Part shown: in pieces, positions 17,478 to 26,231 of the stretch
How positions within the stretch are numbered: position 1 is the first letter of the stretch
Layout of the letters: each line of letters begins with the position of its first letter
Origin: Lachnoclostridium sp. UBA1175
GTDB lineage: Bacteria; Bacillota; Clostridia; Lachnospirales; Lachnospiraceae
Length of the DNA: 64,000 nt
NCBI GenBank assembly: GCA_002311665.1
Contig: DBYX01000021.1
Location: 46,445-110,444, forward strand
Direction of reading: 5' to 3'
The notes under the pieces: model-generated
Told to the model about the DNA's origin: nothing
The model's input: only the letters and a program-made list of their open reading frames with translations
Databases searched by the model: none
Made by a program: the position numbers and the translations under genes

Positions 17478-19798
17478 GCCGCATCACCTCCTCTCAGTGA
17501 TGCTTTGACGCTTGTCCGGAACAGGTTTCGCACCTGTTTTCGCGTGACACGCCATGTCATAAAGATCAGACCGACAATCAGGAACACGTAGTGCGCCGGA
17601 CTGAGATATCTGAGCACAAGACTCAGCAACGTGTTGTGATATACAACGTACCGCAACACAGGAATGAGAATAAGTGCGGGAAGCAGCGCAATCCCCATCC
17701 GCACATACATTCCGATCTTGATCACGCGCACGGGAATACCCATCGAGCGCATGATCGCCAGATCCCCGCGGAACGCTTCCACGGACCGGTTGGTGCACAG
17801 ATTGATGACGAAAATGATAAGAAGTATGATGACAAACCACAGGACGCCTAACATCACACCCGTGAGGATCAACTCTACCAGCGTGTTTATGTCCGGAGAA
17901 TATGTCTCATCGGTCGTGATAGCCATATAGCCGTCATTTCGAAGGATATCCGACGCTTTCTTCGCATCCTCGTCATTGTCGAACATCAGGCTCGCCTGCG
18001 CATAAACTCCCTCTACGGCGTCGCGGAACATATCCTCCAGGACCTTCGTTCCGACGATCAGCACAAGGTACTCCTCTTTGACACAGTAGGTGCGGTACAT
18101 TCTCGAGATTTCTCCGGTAAACACATCCGTGAGATCTTTATTTCCGTATGTCCGCTCCGAATTGTAATCCTTCATCAGGGACGGATACTCAAACCTTCCT
18201 TTGTAACCGCGGACAAACGTGCCCGTGCCTTTCAGCGTGAACTCAAAGGCACCGCCCTCTTTCAGTTTCTTGCTGAAAGGTTCGTTGGCACAGTAGATCT
18301 TGTCGGGTTCGAGTTCGCTAGAGCACATCAGCAGTACCCGCTGGAAATCCAGTTTCTCCCCGTCAAGCGTTCCTTCCTTGTAACTGAGTACCATCCCCAT
18401 CAATGCGGTTGCCTTGAGGAAACCTTCGCGGTTGAAAATGCATACCGGCTCCTCGTTGGTATCCACATCGAACAGGGTTCCGACAATTTTATAAATGCAT
18501 CCGTTCAGGTTGATCGTGTCATGACCGAGGCCGAACGGTTCCAGTTTCGCATTGTAGTAATACGGCAATTTCAGAAGTACTTCGTCTGCGGCCTGCGGGT
18601 ATCGTCCGTAGGTCGGCGTTCCGTATTCCCTGTCATATTCATAGCGGCAATTGCCTTCGTGCTTGATATCGTAGTCACCGGTTGCCGTAGTTTCCCCGAA
18701 GCAATCCTCAATGAAGATGTCAAGGAGATAGTCATAGTGAATGCTGTCCTTCGCACCGGTCTTCTTTGCGATGTCCCCCAGTTCCGTATCCGAGATCGGC
18801 TGGCTGTCCTGTCTCGCGACAACAAGCCGTCCCTCGGTCTTCTGGAACAGGTAGAACGGACGGAACATATCCGTAAACCCTCCGCAGAGTGCGGTCGTGA
18901 AGAACAACGACACCATGCCGAACAGAAGCAGGAAGACAAGGAACAGACTGAGCTTCGGTTTGGACGTAAACAGGGCCCGCCCCAGGCGCAATCCGTTGGA
19001 AAATGCGGAAACCTTCGTGTTATCCGCCTTCGCTGCGGCCGGTATTTCCTCCGCATGCTCAGCAACTTCTTCCGACTGTTTCGCATTTTCCTCTGCCTGC
19101 TCCGCCGCTTTTTCACTCTCACGAAGCATGCGGTCAGACTCCACCGCGCCGTCAAATATGCGGATATGTCTGGTCGCAACTTCCTCGAGAAGCTCAAAAT
19201 CGTGCGTCACGACGATCAATAATTTTCCGCGAGACACTTCCTTAAGAAGCTCGATGATCTCTTTAGCCGTTTCGGAGTCCAGATTGCCTGTGGGCTCGTC
19301 CGCAAGGATGATCGGGCTGTCCTTCGCGAGTGCGCGTGCGATGACCGTACGCTGCTTCTGACCGCCGGACAGCTGGCTTCCCTTATGCTTCTTATGATTC
19401 GTAAGCCCGACACGGTCGATCAGCTCAAGGGCGCGCTCACGACGCTTCTTCGGATCGCTTATGGTCATCAAAGCAAGCTCCACGTTCTGCAAAACCGTGA
19501 AGCTGTCGATGATATTGTAGTCCTGGAAAATAAATGAGATGTACTTCTGCCGGTACTGCTCCCAGTCCGGCTGAAGATAGTGAGACGTGGGCTGCCCTTC
19601 CACAAAGAGCTCGCCCTCCTCGTACGTGTCCATGCCGCTCAGAACGTTGAGCAGCGTGGATTTGCCGGATCCCGATTCACCGGTGATCGCGACAAACTCG
19701 TCGGGATCAAAAGAAAGATTGACGCCGCGTATGCCGACGGCGACATTTCCCTCGGAAACATAGATTTTCCCTACGTTATCCAGTTTTAGTAACGACAT
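17474..19798 (-). CDS. ABC transporter, fused ATPase-FtsX permease, type B (pair 1), first gene of the operon
   Basis: A 774-residue type B protein and the promoter-proximal gene of the six-gene operon. The ATPase has Walker A GESGSGKST (the other B proteins have GASGSGKST), LSGGQKQR and IILADEPTGNLD. An Ala/Glu-rich linker precedes the first helix near 270-295, and the C-terminal helices flank GDLAIMRSMGIPVRVIKIG. The tail is TSVKASLRGG. A very strong SD (GGAGGAGAAGG) precedes the ATG. No sensor kinase, response regulator or precursor peptide gene is next to the operon in this window, so the usual clues to a bacitracin-type detoxification or a lantibiotic system are missing. Confidence 0.87.
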   Translation of the reverse strand: MSLLKLDNVGKIYVSEGNVAVGIRGVNLSFDPDEFVAITGESGSGKSTLLNVLSGMDTYEEGELFVEGQPTSHYLQPDWEQYRQKYISFIFQDYNIIDSFTVLQNVELALMTISDPKKRRERALELIDRVGLTNHKKHKGSQLSGGQKQRTVIARALAKDSPIILADEPTGNLDSETAKEIIELLKEVSRGKLLIVVTHDFELLEEVATRHIRIFDGAVESDRMLRESEKAAEQAEENAKQSEEVAEHAEEIPAAAKADNTKVSAFSNGLRLGRALFTSKPKLSLFLVFLLLFGMVSLFFTTALCGGFTDMFRPFYLFQKTEGRLVVARQDSQPISDTELGDIAKKTGAKDSIHYDYLLDIFIEDCFGETTATGDYDIKHEGNCRYEYDREYGTPTYGRYPQAADEVLLKLPYYYNAKLEPFGLGHDTINLNGCIYKIVGTLFDVDTNEEPVCIFNREGFLKATALMGMVLSYKEGTLDGEKLDFQRVLLMCSSELEPDKIYCANEPFSKKLKEGGAFEFTLKGTGTFVRGYKGRFEYPSLMKDYNSERTYGNKDLTDVFTGEISRMYRTYCVKEEYLVLIVGTKVLEDMFRDAVEGVYAQASLMFDNDEDAKKASDILRNDGYMAITTDETYSPDINTLVELILTGVMLGVLWFVIILLIIFVINLCTNRSVEAFRGDLAIMRSMGIPVRVIKIGMYVRMGIALLPALILIPVLRYVVYHNTLLSLVLRYLSPAHYVFLIVGLIFMTWRVTRKQVRNLFRTSVKASLRGGDAA

Positions 19799-19887
19799 GG
19801 CCTTCTCCTCCGCATAATCTGTATGCTCATCAAGCCCGCACGCAGAAATTTCACCCCATAAATGACGGTTTTTACACCGTATTATTC

Positions 19888-19916
19888 ATTATACCACACA
19901 ATTTATAGATTTCCAA
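19888..19916 (-). promoter_or_regulatory. Promoter of the six-gene ABC operon
   Basis: On the minus strand -35 TTGGAA (19911-19916) and -10 TATAAT (19888-19893) are 17 bases apart. A short inverted repeat (ACGGT/ACCGT, about 19864-19880) lies just downstream of the -10 and could be an operator. No other promoter is evident before 4024. Confidence 0.7.
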
Positions 19917-19964
19917 TTATTTTATGCACCTGTCATGTGCAATACTATCCGCCGCGCAACGGCA

Positions 19965-21041
19965 TCAGCCGAGAATCTCGCGGATCCGTGCGGCAAGCAC
20001 TTCCGCAGCTCTTTCGTGAGCAATGTGCCCCGGATGGAAGCGCGATCCGAACGCCTCCTTCGTCGTGTCCGGAAGACGGCAGTATCCGACGCGGTCGTCC
20101 CCGCACTCGCTGCGGTATGTCTCGATCGCTGCAACGATCGGCTCCTCCATATCGACTCCGAGCATCCCGTACACCCAGAGAAGATACGCCTGCGGATGGC
20201 AACTGCGAAGCTTCGCGAGGAATCCGCGCACGGCACCGTCGAAAGCAGCCGCACTCGGCGCATCGAGCACTCCGTTCTCCTTCGCAAGCTTGTATGTCTT
20301 CCCGGTCTCCGGATCGGTATACGCTTCCGCGTTGCACGCACCCGAGTCGTTCGTCCCGAGGTTGATCACGACAATGTCCGGCATGAACTTCGAATGATCG
20401 TACGGTTCAAGAGACCCGTATACGCTCTCTCCCGCCGCCGTGACGGGCGCGCACACCTTGTCGTAAATGCCCGGGATATTCGAATGAATGTCATTGTTAT
20501 AGCCGCAGTACACGCCCCAGCCGCTCTGTGAAACGACCTGATAATCCGCGGAGAGCGCCTCAGCGGTCTTGTAAGCATAGTTGTCATACCCCGTGAACAG
20601 CTGTGCAACCCAGTCCATCTCCGCGTGCGCTCCGATCCCGCCCTCGCCCGAGGTGATGGAATCGCCGATGAACTGGATGCGGCACTTCGGCTCCGCGACA
20701 GGCTCAAGCACACCGTCCGTCTCAATGCCGGTCAGCTTTATGTAGTTCGCGCCGTCGCCCTGCATCGGCTGCACTTCCTTTAGGATGCGAACATTTTTCG
20801 TCTCCTCCGCGTTGCGGTTGCGGAAAATGATCACCTCATTGTCGCCGCGTAACAGCGGCATACGGCACAACAGCGCGCCGTTGACGACAACGGCGATCCA
20901 CTGCTCCTGCATCCCGTAAGCAGCCTCGATGTGCACTGTAAGATTTGCGGCGCGCACATTCATCTCATAGCGACTGCCGGTCCAGAAAAGCACATCCGGT
21001 GCCTCGTTCGAAACTCTTCCGAGTATTTTTACATTGTCCAT
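19965..21041 (-). CDS. SGNH/GDSL esterase of the carbohydrate-esterase 2 type
   Basis: A 358-residue cytoplasmic-looking hydrolase (no signal peptide). Residues 1 to about 115 form a beta-rich jelly-roll-like domain and the remainder is an SGNH hydrolase. Catalytic blocks seen: block I GDSITSGEG (nucleophile serine), block III INLGTND, block V HPGHIAHE (histidine, with D/H spacing of the family). The two-domain order matches CE2 acetyl-xylan/acetyl-glucan esterases, which remove acetyl groups from sugars. The substrate is not fixed by sequence. The SD is modest (AGGA). Neighbours give no carbohydrate operon, so a role in deacetylating imported oligosaccharides is only an inference. Confidence 0.8.
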   Translation of the reverse strand: MDNVKILGRVSNEAPDVLFWTGSRYEMNVRAANLTVHIEAAYGMQEQWIAVVVNGALLCRMPLLRGDNEVIIFRNRNAEETKNVRILKEVQPMQGDGANYIKLTGIETDGVLEPVAEPKCRIQFIGDSITSGEGGIGAHAEMDWVAQLFTGYDNYAYKTAEALSADYQVVSQSGWGVYCGYNNDIHSNIPGIYDKVCAPVTAAGESVYGSLEPYDHSKFMPDIVVINLGTNDSGACNAEAYTDPETGKTYKLAKENGVLDAPSAAAFDGAVRGFLAKLRSCHPQAYLLWVYGMLGVDMEEPIVAAIETYRSECGDDRVGYCRLPDTTKEAFGSRFHPGHIAHERAAEVLAARIREILG

Positions 21042-21095
21042 GCCAATATCCGTCCTATAGACTTCATCGCCCTTTGCAAGAGCGTGCGATCATTG

Positions 21096-22046
21096 TCAGC
21101 TGAAATAGATCATCGGGTCCGCGGGTTCCTTCGCGGGCACCATGCTCGTGATGTACAGGACAACTCCTTTGCCCTTGTACTCGCGCATATTCTGGATCTT
21201 CACATCCGCCGTGATCTCAAACCACATGCGGCTGCGAAGCGATGCCGGATCAACCGCAGCGGGGATCTTCGCAAGGAAGCCCGAGAACTGCGTATCCTCC
21301 GCGCAACATGTCATCACCATGCGCCCCGGAACGATATATCCCTTCGGAAGCCGCGGGGATACGTAGAGCATCGACAGAAAGCGAAGCGTCTTCCCCTCGT
21401 AATGCTCCGGGTATTCCGATGCATCCATATACCAGATCCCGTAATCCGCATCCGAGATATCGATCTGCTGCTGTGTGATATCGTACGGAAGCTCGTCCTC
21501 GAAATCGTCGGCCGCCTTGCCGTCCGCGCGCTCGTAGGATATCTGCGTCTTGCGGTTCACGGCCTTGATGCTTCTTCGGATCAGCGAGCGGTCCGTCGCA
21601 TCGTCACAACGGTTCACGATCACGACATCGGAGTAACGAACCTCGTCAAGGATCATCGCGCGCATATTGGCGAGATACATCGGGAACGTCGTGGAATCCA
21701 CGATCGTGATGATCTGTCCGAGCATCCAGCTCTCCGGCATATCCATGTCCAGGAAATCCAGGAGTTTCCACATTCCGTTCCACTCGACCATCACCATGTG
21801 CGGCTCGTAAAATGCCTCCAGCCGGCACAGAAAATCGGTCGTCAGCTGCTCCTGCTCCTCGACGGTGATGATGCTCACGCCTTTTCTCGCGAGCTCGACC
21901 TCATCGTATTCCTCCTCGCCCTCCTCAGTCAGGATCAGAAGCACTTTGCCGGAGGACAGAAACTGCGGATCGTTCAATGTATCGCGGATAAACGAAGTTT
22001 TACCGCTGTCAAGAAAGCCGTTGATGACAAATACAGGCTTTTCCAT
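21096..22046 (-). CDS. CobW/G3E-type GTPase fused to a YcgQ-like C-terminal domain
   Basis: A 316-residue protein. The N-terminal two thirds are a G3E P-loop GTPase: Walker A GFLDSGKTS, the family's E-x-x-G switch as VEWNG, and an NKxD-like VNRCD. It lacks the CxCC metal-binding motif of CobW zinc chaperones. Residues from about 205 onward instead match the C-terminal domain of the TIGR03943/YcgQ family: a PEHYEGK turn, GRMVMTCCAEDTQFSG with the paired cysteines, and a closing KEPADPMIYF. YcgQ-like proteins of Bacillus belong to the zinc-starvation regulon, so a metal role is plausible. It lies 57 bases downstream of a His-rich CobW gene, on the same strand. Assignment of the C-terminal domain is from memory of the family pattern. 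Confidence 0.75.
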   Translation of the reverse strand: MEKPVFVINGFLDSGKTSFIRDTLNDPQFLSSGKVLLILTEEGEEEYDEVELARKGVSIITVEEQEQLTTDFLCRLEAFYEPHMVMVEWNGMWKLLDFLDMDMPESWMLGQIITIVDSTTFPMYLANMRAMILDEVRYSDVVIVNRCDDATDRSLIRRSIKAVNRKTQISYERADGKAADDFEDELPYDITQQQIDISDADYGIWYMDASEYPEHYEGKTLRFLSMLYVSPRLPKGYIVPGRMVMTCCAEDTQFSGFLAKIPAAVDPASLRSRMWFEITADVKIQNMREYKGKGVVLYITSMVPAKEPADPMIYFS

Positions 22047-22067
22047 ATCATTGTCCTTTCTCGTATC

Positions 22068-22095
22068 ACGCGCATTTTCCGTGGAAAATGCGCGC
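22068..22095. repeat. Perfect inverted repeat between the two GTPase genes
   Basis: CGCGCATTTTCC and its exact complement GGAAAATGCGCG abut with a two-base centre, giving a 12-bp perfect palindrome arm in the 57-base gap. It contains the window-wide octamer GGAAAATG on both strands. It could be an operator, an mRNA hairpin or a paired copy of that octamer. Confidence 0.7.
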
Positions 22096-22103
22096 GTTAT
22101 TTA

Positions 22104-23294
22104 TCAGTCGAGCTCGAACAGCTCGCGAATGACATCCTCGTTCATCTTGCTGCCGATGACACAGATGCGTCCGATGATATCCGGCTGTCCGTCGCGGATC
22201 TCGTACTCGCCCGGCGTAAGATCGAAGTAATGCCACTTGCCCTCCGCATCCGGAAGCATACCCTTCGCACGGAGGATCATGCCGTAATCCTCGGAGTTGG
22301 CAAGTTTCTCGAGGATGTCGCGAAGCGTATCCTCCTCGTATTTGCGGACTGTCTCACGTCCGAAGCTCGTGAATACCTCATCCGCGTGATGATGGTGATG
22401 ATGGTGATGTCCGTCGTGATCGTGGCAGCAGCACTCCTCGTCATCATCGTGGTGGTGATGGTGATGATGCTCGTGCTCGTCTTCATCGTCATCATCGTCG
22501 TCGTGATGGTGATGATGCTCATGCTCGTCTTCATCATCGTGGTGATGGTGATGATGCTCATGCTCGTCTTCATCGTCATCATCATCGTCGTGGTGATGGT
22601 GATGATGCTCATGCTCGTCTTCATCGTCATCATCATCGTCATGATGATGTCCGCACACAGGGCATACATCCTCTTCCTCGAGGAGCTGCTTTGCGAGGTC
22701 TACCTTCGTCTCCATCGCCTTCAGGATCTGCTCACCCGTGAGTTCATCCCAGGGCGTCGTGACGATCGTCGCGTCCGCGTTCTTCTCGCGGATCAGTTTC
22801 ACGCAGGCCTGAAGCTTATCCTCGGACACAAACTGGCTGCGGCTCAGAAGGATCGTGTGCGCACACTCGACCTGGTTGTTGAAAAACTCGCCGAAGTTCT
22901 TCATATAGATGCGGCATTTGCCGGCGTCGACAACCGTAACGAGACCCGTCACGATCATCTCCGGATCGCCGATGTTCTCGATTGCGCGCACCACGTCGGA
23001 GAGCTTGCCCACGCCCGAGGGCTCGATGAGGATGCGGTCCGGATGAAACTGTTCCTTCACCTGCACGAGCGCCTTGCCGAAATCGCCCACCAGCGAGCAG
23101 CAGATGCAGCCCGAGTTCATCTCGGTGATCTCGATGCCGGCGTCCTTGAGGAAACCGCCGTCGATGCCGATCTCACCGAACTCATTTTCAATCAAAACAA
23201 CCTTCTCGCCCTTGTAACCGTCCGCGAGAAGCTTCTTGATGAGCGTCGTCTTGCCGGCGCCCAAAAAACCGGAAAATACTGTTACCTGAATCAT
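22104..23294 (-). CDS. CobW-family GTPase (candidate zinc metallochaperone) with long His/Asp tract
   Basis: A 396-residue G3E GTPase. Walker A is GFLGAGKTT, ENEFGEIGID is the second signature, CICC is the metal-binding CxCC motif, and IEPSG the switch. Residues about 214-305 are almost entirely His, Asp and Glu in repeated blocks, followed by CCC and a second His run: a large metal-binding insert between the GTPase and the CobW C-terminal domain. The nucleotide-specificity motif normally NKxD reads LSRSQF, so guanine selectivity may be altered. Family members load zinc into target proteins or nickel/cobalt enzymes; zinc is the best guess. The next gene is a second G3E protein, suggesting they work together. 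Confidence 0.82.
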   Translation of the reverse strand: MIQVTVFSGFLGAGKTTLIKKLLADGYKGEKVVLIENEFGEIGIDGGFLKDAGIEITEMNSGCICCSLVGDFGKALVQVKEQFHPDRILIEPSGVGKLSDVVRAIENIGDPEMIVTGLVTVVDAGKCRIYMKNFGEFFNNQVECAHTILLSRSQFVSEDKLQACVKLIREKNADATIVTTPWDELTGEQILKAMETKVDLAKQLLEEEDVCPVCGHHHDDDDDDEDEHEHHHHHHDDDDDDEDEHEHHHHHHDDEDEHEHHHHHDDDDDDEDEHEHHHHHHHDDDEECCCHDHDGHHHHHHHHADEVFTSFGRETVRKYEEDTLRDILEKLANSEDYGMILRAKGMLPDAEGKWHYFDLTPGEYEIRDGQPDIIGRICVIGSKMNEDVIRELFELD

Positions 23295-23330
23295 TGCTAT
23301 ATCCTCCCTGCTGCCTTGCAGCCCGAAATC

Positions 23331-23765
23331 TTATTGAACCCCGGTCGTTCCGAAACCGCCGCGTGAAGTACCGCTTAAGTGCTCCACCTCCGTGAAGGTG
23401 AGCTTCGGCTGGTTCTTCATAATGCGGAACTGACAGATGCGGTCGTTCACGTGAATGACCGTGTCACGCATCGCGAGCACGGGATATTTCCACTCGTCCT
23501 CATCGCCGCAGTAGCTATGGTCGACAACACCCATATGGTTTGTCTGGATGATGCCGAAGTTGCGGTATGTCGAGCTTCTCGGCACGATATGCGCCTCATA
23601 GCCCTCCGGCAACTCCACCGCGATACCCAGGCGGATCAGCCGCCACTCGCCCTGTTTCAGTTCCACTTCCTCGGCGCTCCGCAGATCGATCCAGTCGGAG
23701 ACACCGTCGATATACCGAAGTTTCTCAATCTCGTTGCTGATATAGCGAACCTTTAACTCTATCAT
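23331..23765 (-). CDS. dut: dUTP diphosphatase
   Basis: Hydrolyses dUTP to dUMP and pyrophosphate, keeping uracil out of DNA. The start chosen is the ATG at 23763-23765 because GGAGG stands six bases upstream; the longer frame beginning at 23792 has no SD. This gives 144 residues, the trimeric dUTPase size. Motifs seen: motif II PRSSTYRNFG, motif III GVVDHSYCGD with a few extra acidic residues after it, motif IV NDRICQFRI, and the C-terminal glycine-rich motif V RGGFGTTG. The motif III variant resembles some phage-type enzymes, but no other phage gene is nearby. Confidence 0.85.
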   Translation of the reverse strand: MIELKVRYISNEIEKLRYIDGVSDWIDLRSAEEVELKQGEWRLIRLGIAVELPEGYEAHIVPRSSTYRNFGIIQTNHMGVVDHSYCGDEDEWKYPVLAMRDTVIHVNDRICQFRIMKNQPKLTFTEVEHLSGTSRGGFGTTGVQ

Positions 23766-23836
23766 GCGATACCTCCGACCGATTGGTTTCATTTTGCCCT
23801 GATTTTTCGCAGATCATACATCCGCGACTGTCGGGA

Positions 23837-25270
23837 TCAGTTAATGCCCTTGAGGAACGCGACGTATCCGAGATACGCCTCGTAGATGTCCACCTTGCAG
23901 GTGATCTCCCATGGCGCGTGCATCGAGAGCACTGCGACGCCGCTGTCGATGACATTCATGCCGTAGTTGCCCATAATGTAAGCGATCGTACCGCCGCCGC
24001 CCTTGTCAACCTTGCCGAGTTCCGACGTCTGGAACGTCACGCCGGCATCGTCGAGGATACGGCGAAGCATCGCCATATACTCGGGATTGGCGTCGTTGGA
24101 GTCGTATTTGCCGCGGGAGCCCGTGTACTTGTTGAACACGAGTCCTCTTCCGAAATATGCGGCATTGTATCTCTCAAACGCCGTCTCGTAGATCGGGTCA
24201 AATGCGGCGCTGACATCCGAGGAAAGCATGTACGAGTTCTGAAGTGCCCTGCGCACCGTAAGTTCGCTGTACTGCCCCAGACGATCTGCGATCTCCGCGA
24301 TGCAGTTTTCGAAAAATCTCGAGTGCATACCGGTCGCGCCGACGCTTCCGATCTCCTCCTTGTCCACCAGCAGGCAGACAAGCGTGCGCTCCGACTTTTT
24401 GATACCGAAGATTGCCTCTGCGGAAGGGTACGCGCATACGCGGTCATCCTGACCGTAGCCCATGATCATACTGCGGTCGATGCCGAAGTCGCGCGCTGCA
24501 CCGGCCGGAACAAGCTCCAGCTCCGCGGACATAAAATCATCGGCCTCGATGTTGTACTGTTCCTTCAGGATGGCAAGAGCCGTTGCCTTGATCTTCAGCT
24601 TGCCCTCCTCCGTGAGCGGTCTCGAGGCAAATGTCACATTCAGATCCTCACCCTCGACGACGTTCGCACCCTTCTTCTGCAGCTGGTCCGCCGAGAGATG
24701 GATCAGAAGATCCGTGATACCGAACACGGGATCCTCCGGCTTCTCACCGATGTTGATCGTCAGCTTCGTGCCGTCCTTCTTGATCACAACGCCGTGGATC
24801 GCCATCGGAAGCGTGACCCACTGGTACTTCTTCACGCCGCCGTAATAGTGCGTGTCGAGGTACGCAAAAGCTCCGTCAATATCCTCGTAGAGCGGCTTCT
24901 GCTTAAGGTCGAGTCTCGGGGAATCAATATGCGCGCCGAGGATGTTCATTCCCTCGGACAGCGGTTTCGACCCGATCACGAACAGCGCTACCGCCTTGCC
25001 CATCATCGAGCAGTACACGCGGTCTCCCGCCTTGAGTTTTTTGAAACTCGAAAGCTCGCGGTACCCGAGGCTTTCCGCCTTGCGGATAATCGACTCCGCG
25101 CACTCTCTCTCGGTCTTGTTGACCGTGATGAACTCCTTGTAACCTTCGCAAAATGCGTCAATCTTCGCACGTCCTGCCTCGTCATACTTCAGCCACGCGT
25201 TGACCGGCGATGCCTTCACGCTCTTTGCGGAAGTCTCCTTCTTCGTTGTTTTTCCTTTCGTCTCTGCCAC
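23837..25270 (-). CDS. M18-family aminopeptidase
   Basis: A cytoplasmic zinc aminopeptidase that removes N-terminal (often acidic) residues from peptides. A GTG start at 25268-25270 is preferred because GAGGTGA precedes it by five bases; a TTG start at 25300 would add ten residues without an SD. The product is 477 residues with a basic N-terminal tail (KGKTTKKETS) before the catalytic domain. Metal-site marks: GAHIDSPRLD (first His), VDKEEIGS (catalytic and metal glutamates) and the closing MHAPWE. Length and motifs fit the M18 family of Clostridia. It stands between dut and hslO without overlaps. Confidence 0.88.
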   Translation of the reverse strand: MAETKGKTTKKETSAKSVKASPVNAWLKYDEAGRAKIDAFCEGYKEFITVNKTERECAESIIRKAESLGYRELSSFKKLKAGDRVYCSMMGKAVALFVIGSKPLSEGMNILGAHIDSPRLDLKQKPLYEDIDGAFAYLDTHYYGGVKKYQWVTLPMAIHGVVIKKDGTKLTINIGEKPEDPVFGITDLLIHLSADQLQKKGANVVEGEDLNVTFASRPLTEEGKLKIKATALAILKEQYNIEADDFMSAELELVPAGAARDFGIDRSMIMGYGQDDRVCAYPSAEAIFGIKKSERTLVCLLVDKEEIGSVGATGMHSRFFENCIAEIADRLGQYSELTVRRALQNSYMLSSDVSAAFDPIYETAFERYNAAYFGRGLVFNKYTGSRGKYDSNDANPEYMAMLRRILDDAGVTFQTSELGKVDKGGGGTIAYIMGNYGMNVIDSGVAVLSMHAPWEITCKVDIYEAYLGYVAFLKGIN

Positions 25271-25343
25271 GAAAATCACCTCGCTTACTATATTACGCAA
25301 CCGCTTAGCCGCGGTTTACTTACGCCTTGATGCCGCGCAACGA

Positions 25344-26231
25344 TCATCCGCGCGCAACGTTGATCATATCCGCGATCTCCTCCGGTCCGAACCGGTACGC
25401 GTGATTGCAGAACCGGCAGCGCACCTCGATCTCGCCCGACTCATCGGGGAGTTTTGCCAACTCCTTCTTTCCGAGACTGATCAAGCCCTGTGCGTACCGC
25501 TCTCTCGAGCAGTTGCACTGAAACGATGCCTCCGTAGTTCCCGTGAACTCCGGGTCAAGCCCCGCGAGAACCGTCTCGAGGATCCCCTCCGGTGTCTTGC
25601 CTGCGGAGAGCATCTCCGTGACGCTCGGAAGTGTCTTCAGGTTGTTCTCAAGCGTCGCGATCACCTCATCGGGAACATCGGGCATCAATTGCACGATGAA
25701 TCCACCGGCCTGCAGCACCGTTCCCTCGCGACCGACCAGCACGCCGAGTCCGACGCTCGATGGTGTCTGCTCGGATGCCGCAAAATAATACGTGAGATCC
25801 TCCGCGATCTCCCCGGTCTGCAAAGCGATATCCCCGACGTATGGTTCCTTCAGGCCGAGGTCCTTGATAACACTCAATACGCCGATACCGACTGCCGCGC
25901 CTACACCGAGATGCCCGTCCGGACGATCCGGTGCCTCCGCGTACGGGTTTCCGACATAACCCTTCACGTGTCCGTGGGAATCCGCCGTGACCAGAAGTCC
26001 CGCGAGCGGTCCCGACGCGTCGATGCGTACGGTCAGCACATCGCGGTCTCCCTTCATCATCACGCCCATCATCGCCGCGCCGCTCAAAAGTCTCCCCAAA
26101 GCTGCCGTGGCAACCGGAGACAGGTCGTGCGCTGCGCGCGCCGTCTCCGTCAAACCTCTCGACGTGATCGCAAATGCTCTAATAAACTCATCCGCAGCCG
26201 TAGCCCGGACTATGTAATCTTTATCCGCCAT
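25344..26231 (-). CDS. hslO: Hsp33 redox-regulated chaperone
   Basis: A cytoplasmic holdase activated by oxidation. The C-terminal zinc switch is present as CNC and, 32 residues later, CRFC. The N-terminal fold carries family segments such as RLLSGAAMMGVMMKGD and GPLAGLLVTAD. The start at 26229-26231 (MADKDYIVRATAAD) gives 295 residues, the usual length. The gene overlaps the end of the methyltransferase gene by 11 bases, so the two are probably cotranscribed and translationally coupled, which would explain the poor SD. Confidence 0.93.
   Translation of the reverse strand: MADKDYIVRATAADEFIRAFAITSRGLTETARAAHDLSPVATAALGRLLSGAAMMGVMMKGDRDVLTVRIDASGPLAGLLVTADSHGHVKGYVGNPYAEAPDRPDGHLGVGAAVGIGVLSVIKDLGLKEPYVGDIALQTGEIAEDLTYYFAASEQTPSSVGLGVLVGREGTVLQAGGFIVQLMPDVPDEVIATLENNLKTLPSVTEMLSAGKTPEGILETVLAGLDPEFTGTTEASFQCNCSRERYAQGLISLGKKELAKLPDESGEIEVRCRFCNHAYRFGPEEIADMINVARG

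Noticed and set aside
22380..22660. Non-coding microsatellite or CRISPR-like repeat
   Set aside because: The repeats code for His/Asp blocks inside a clear CobW gene.
20931..23366. 811-residue open frame on the plus strand
   Set aside because: It lies opposite three good genes. Its odd Met/Val/Ile-rich part is just the antisense of the His/Asp tract.
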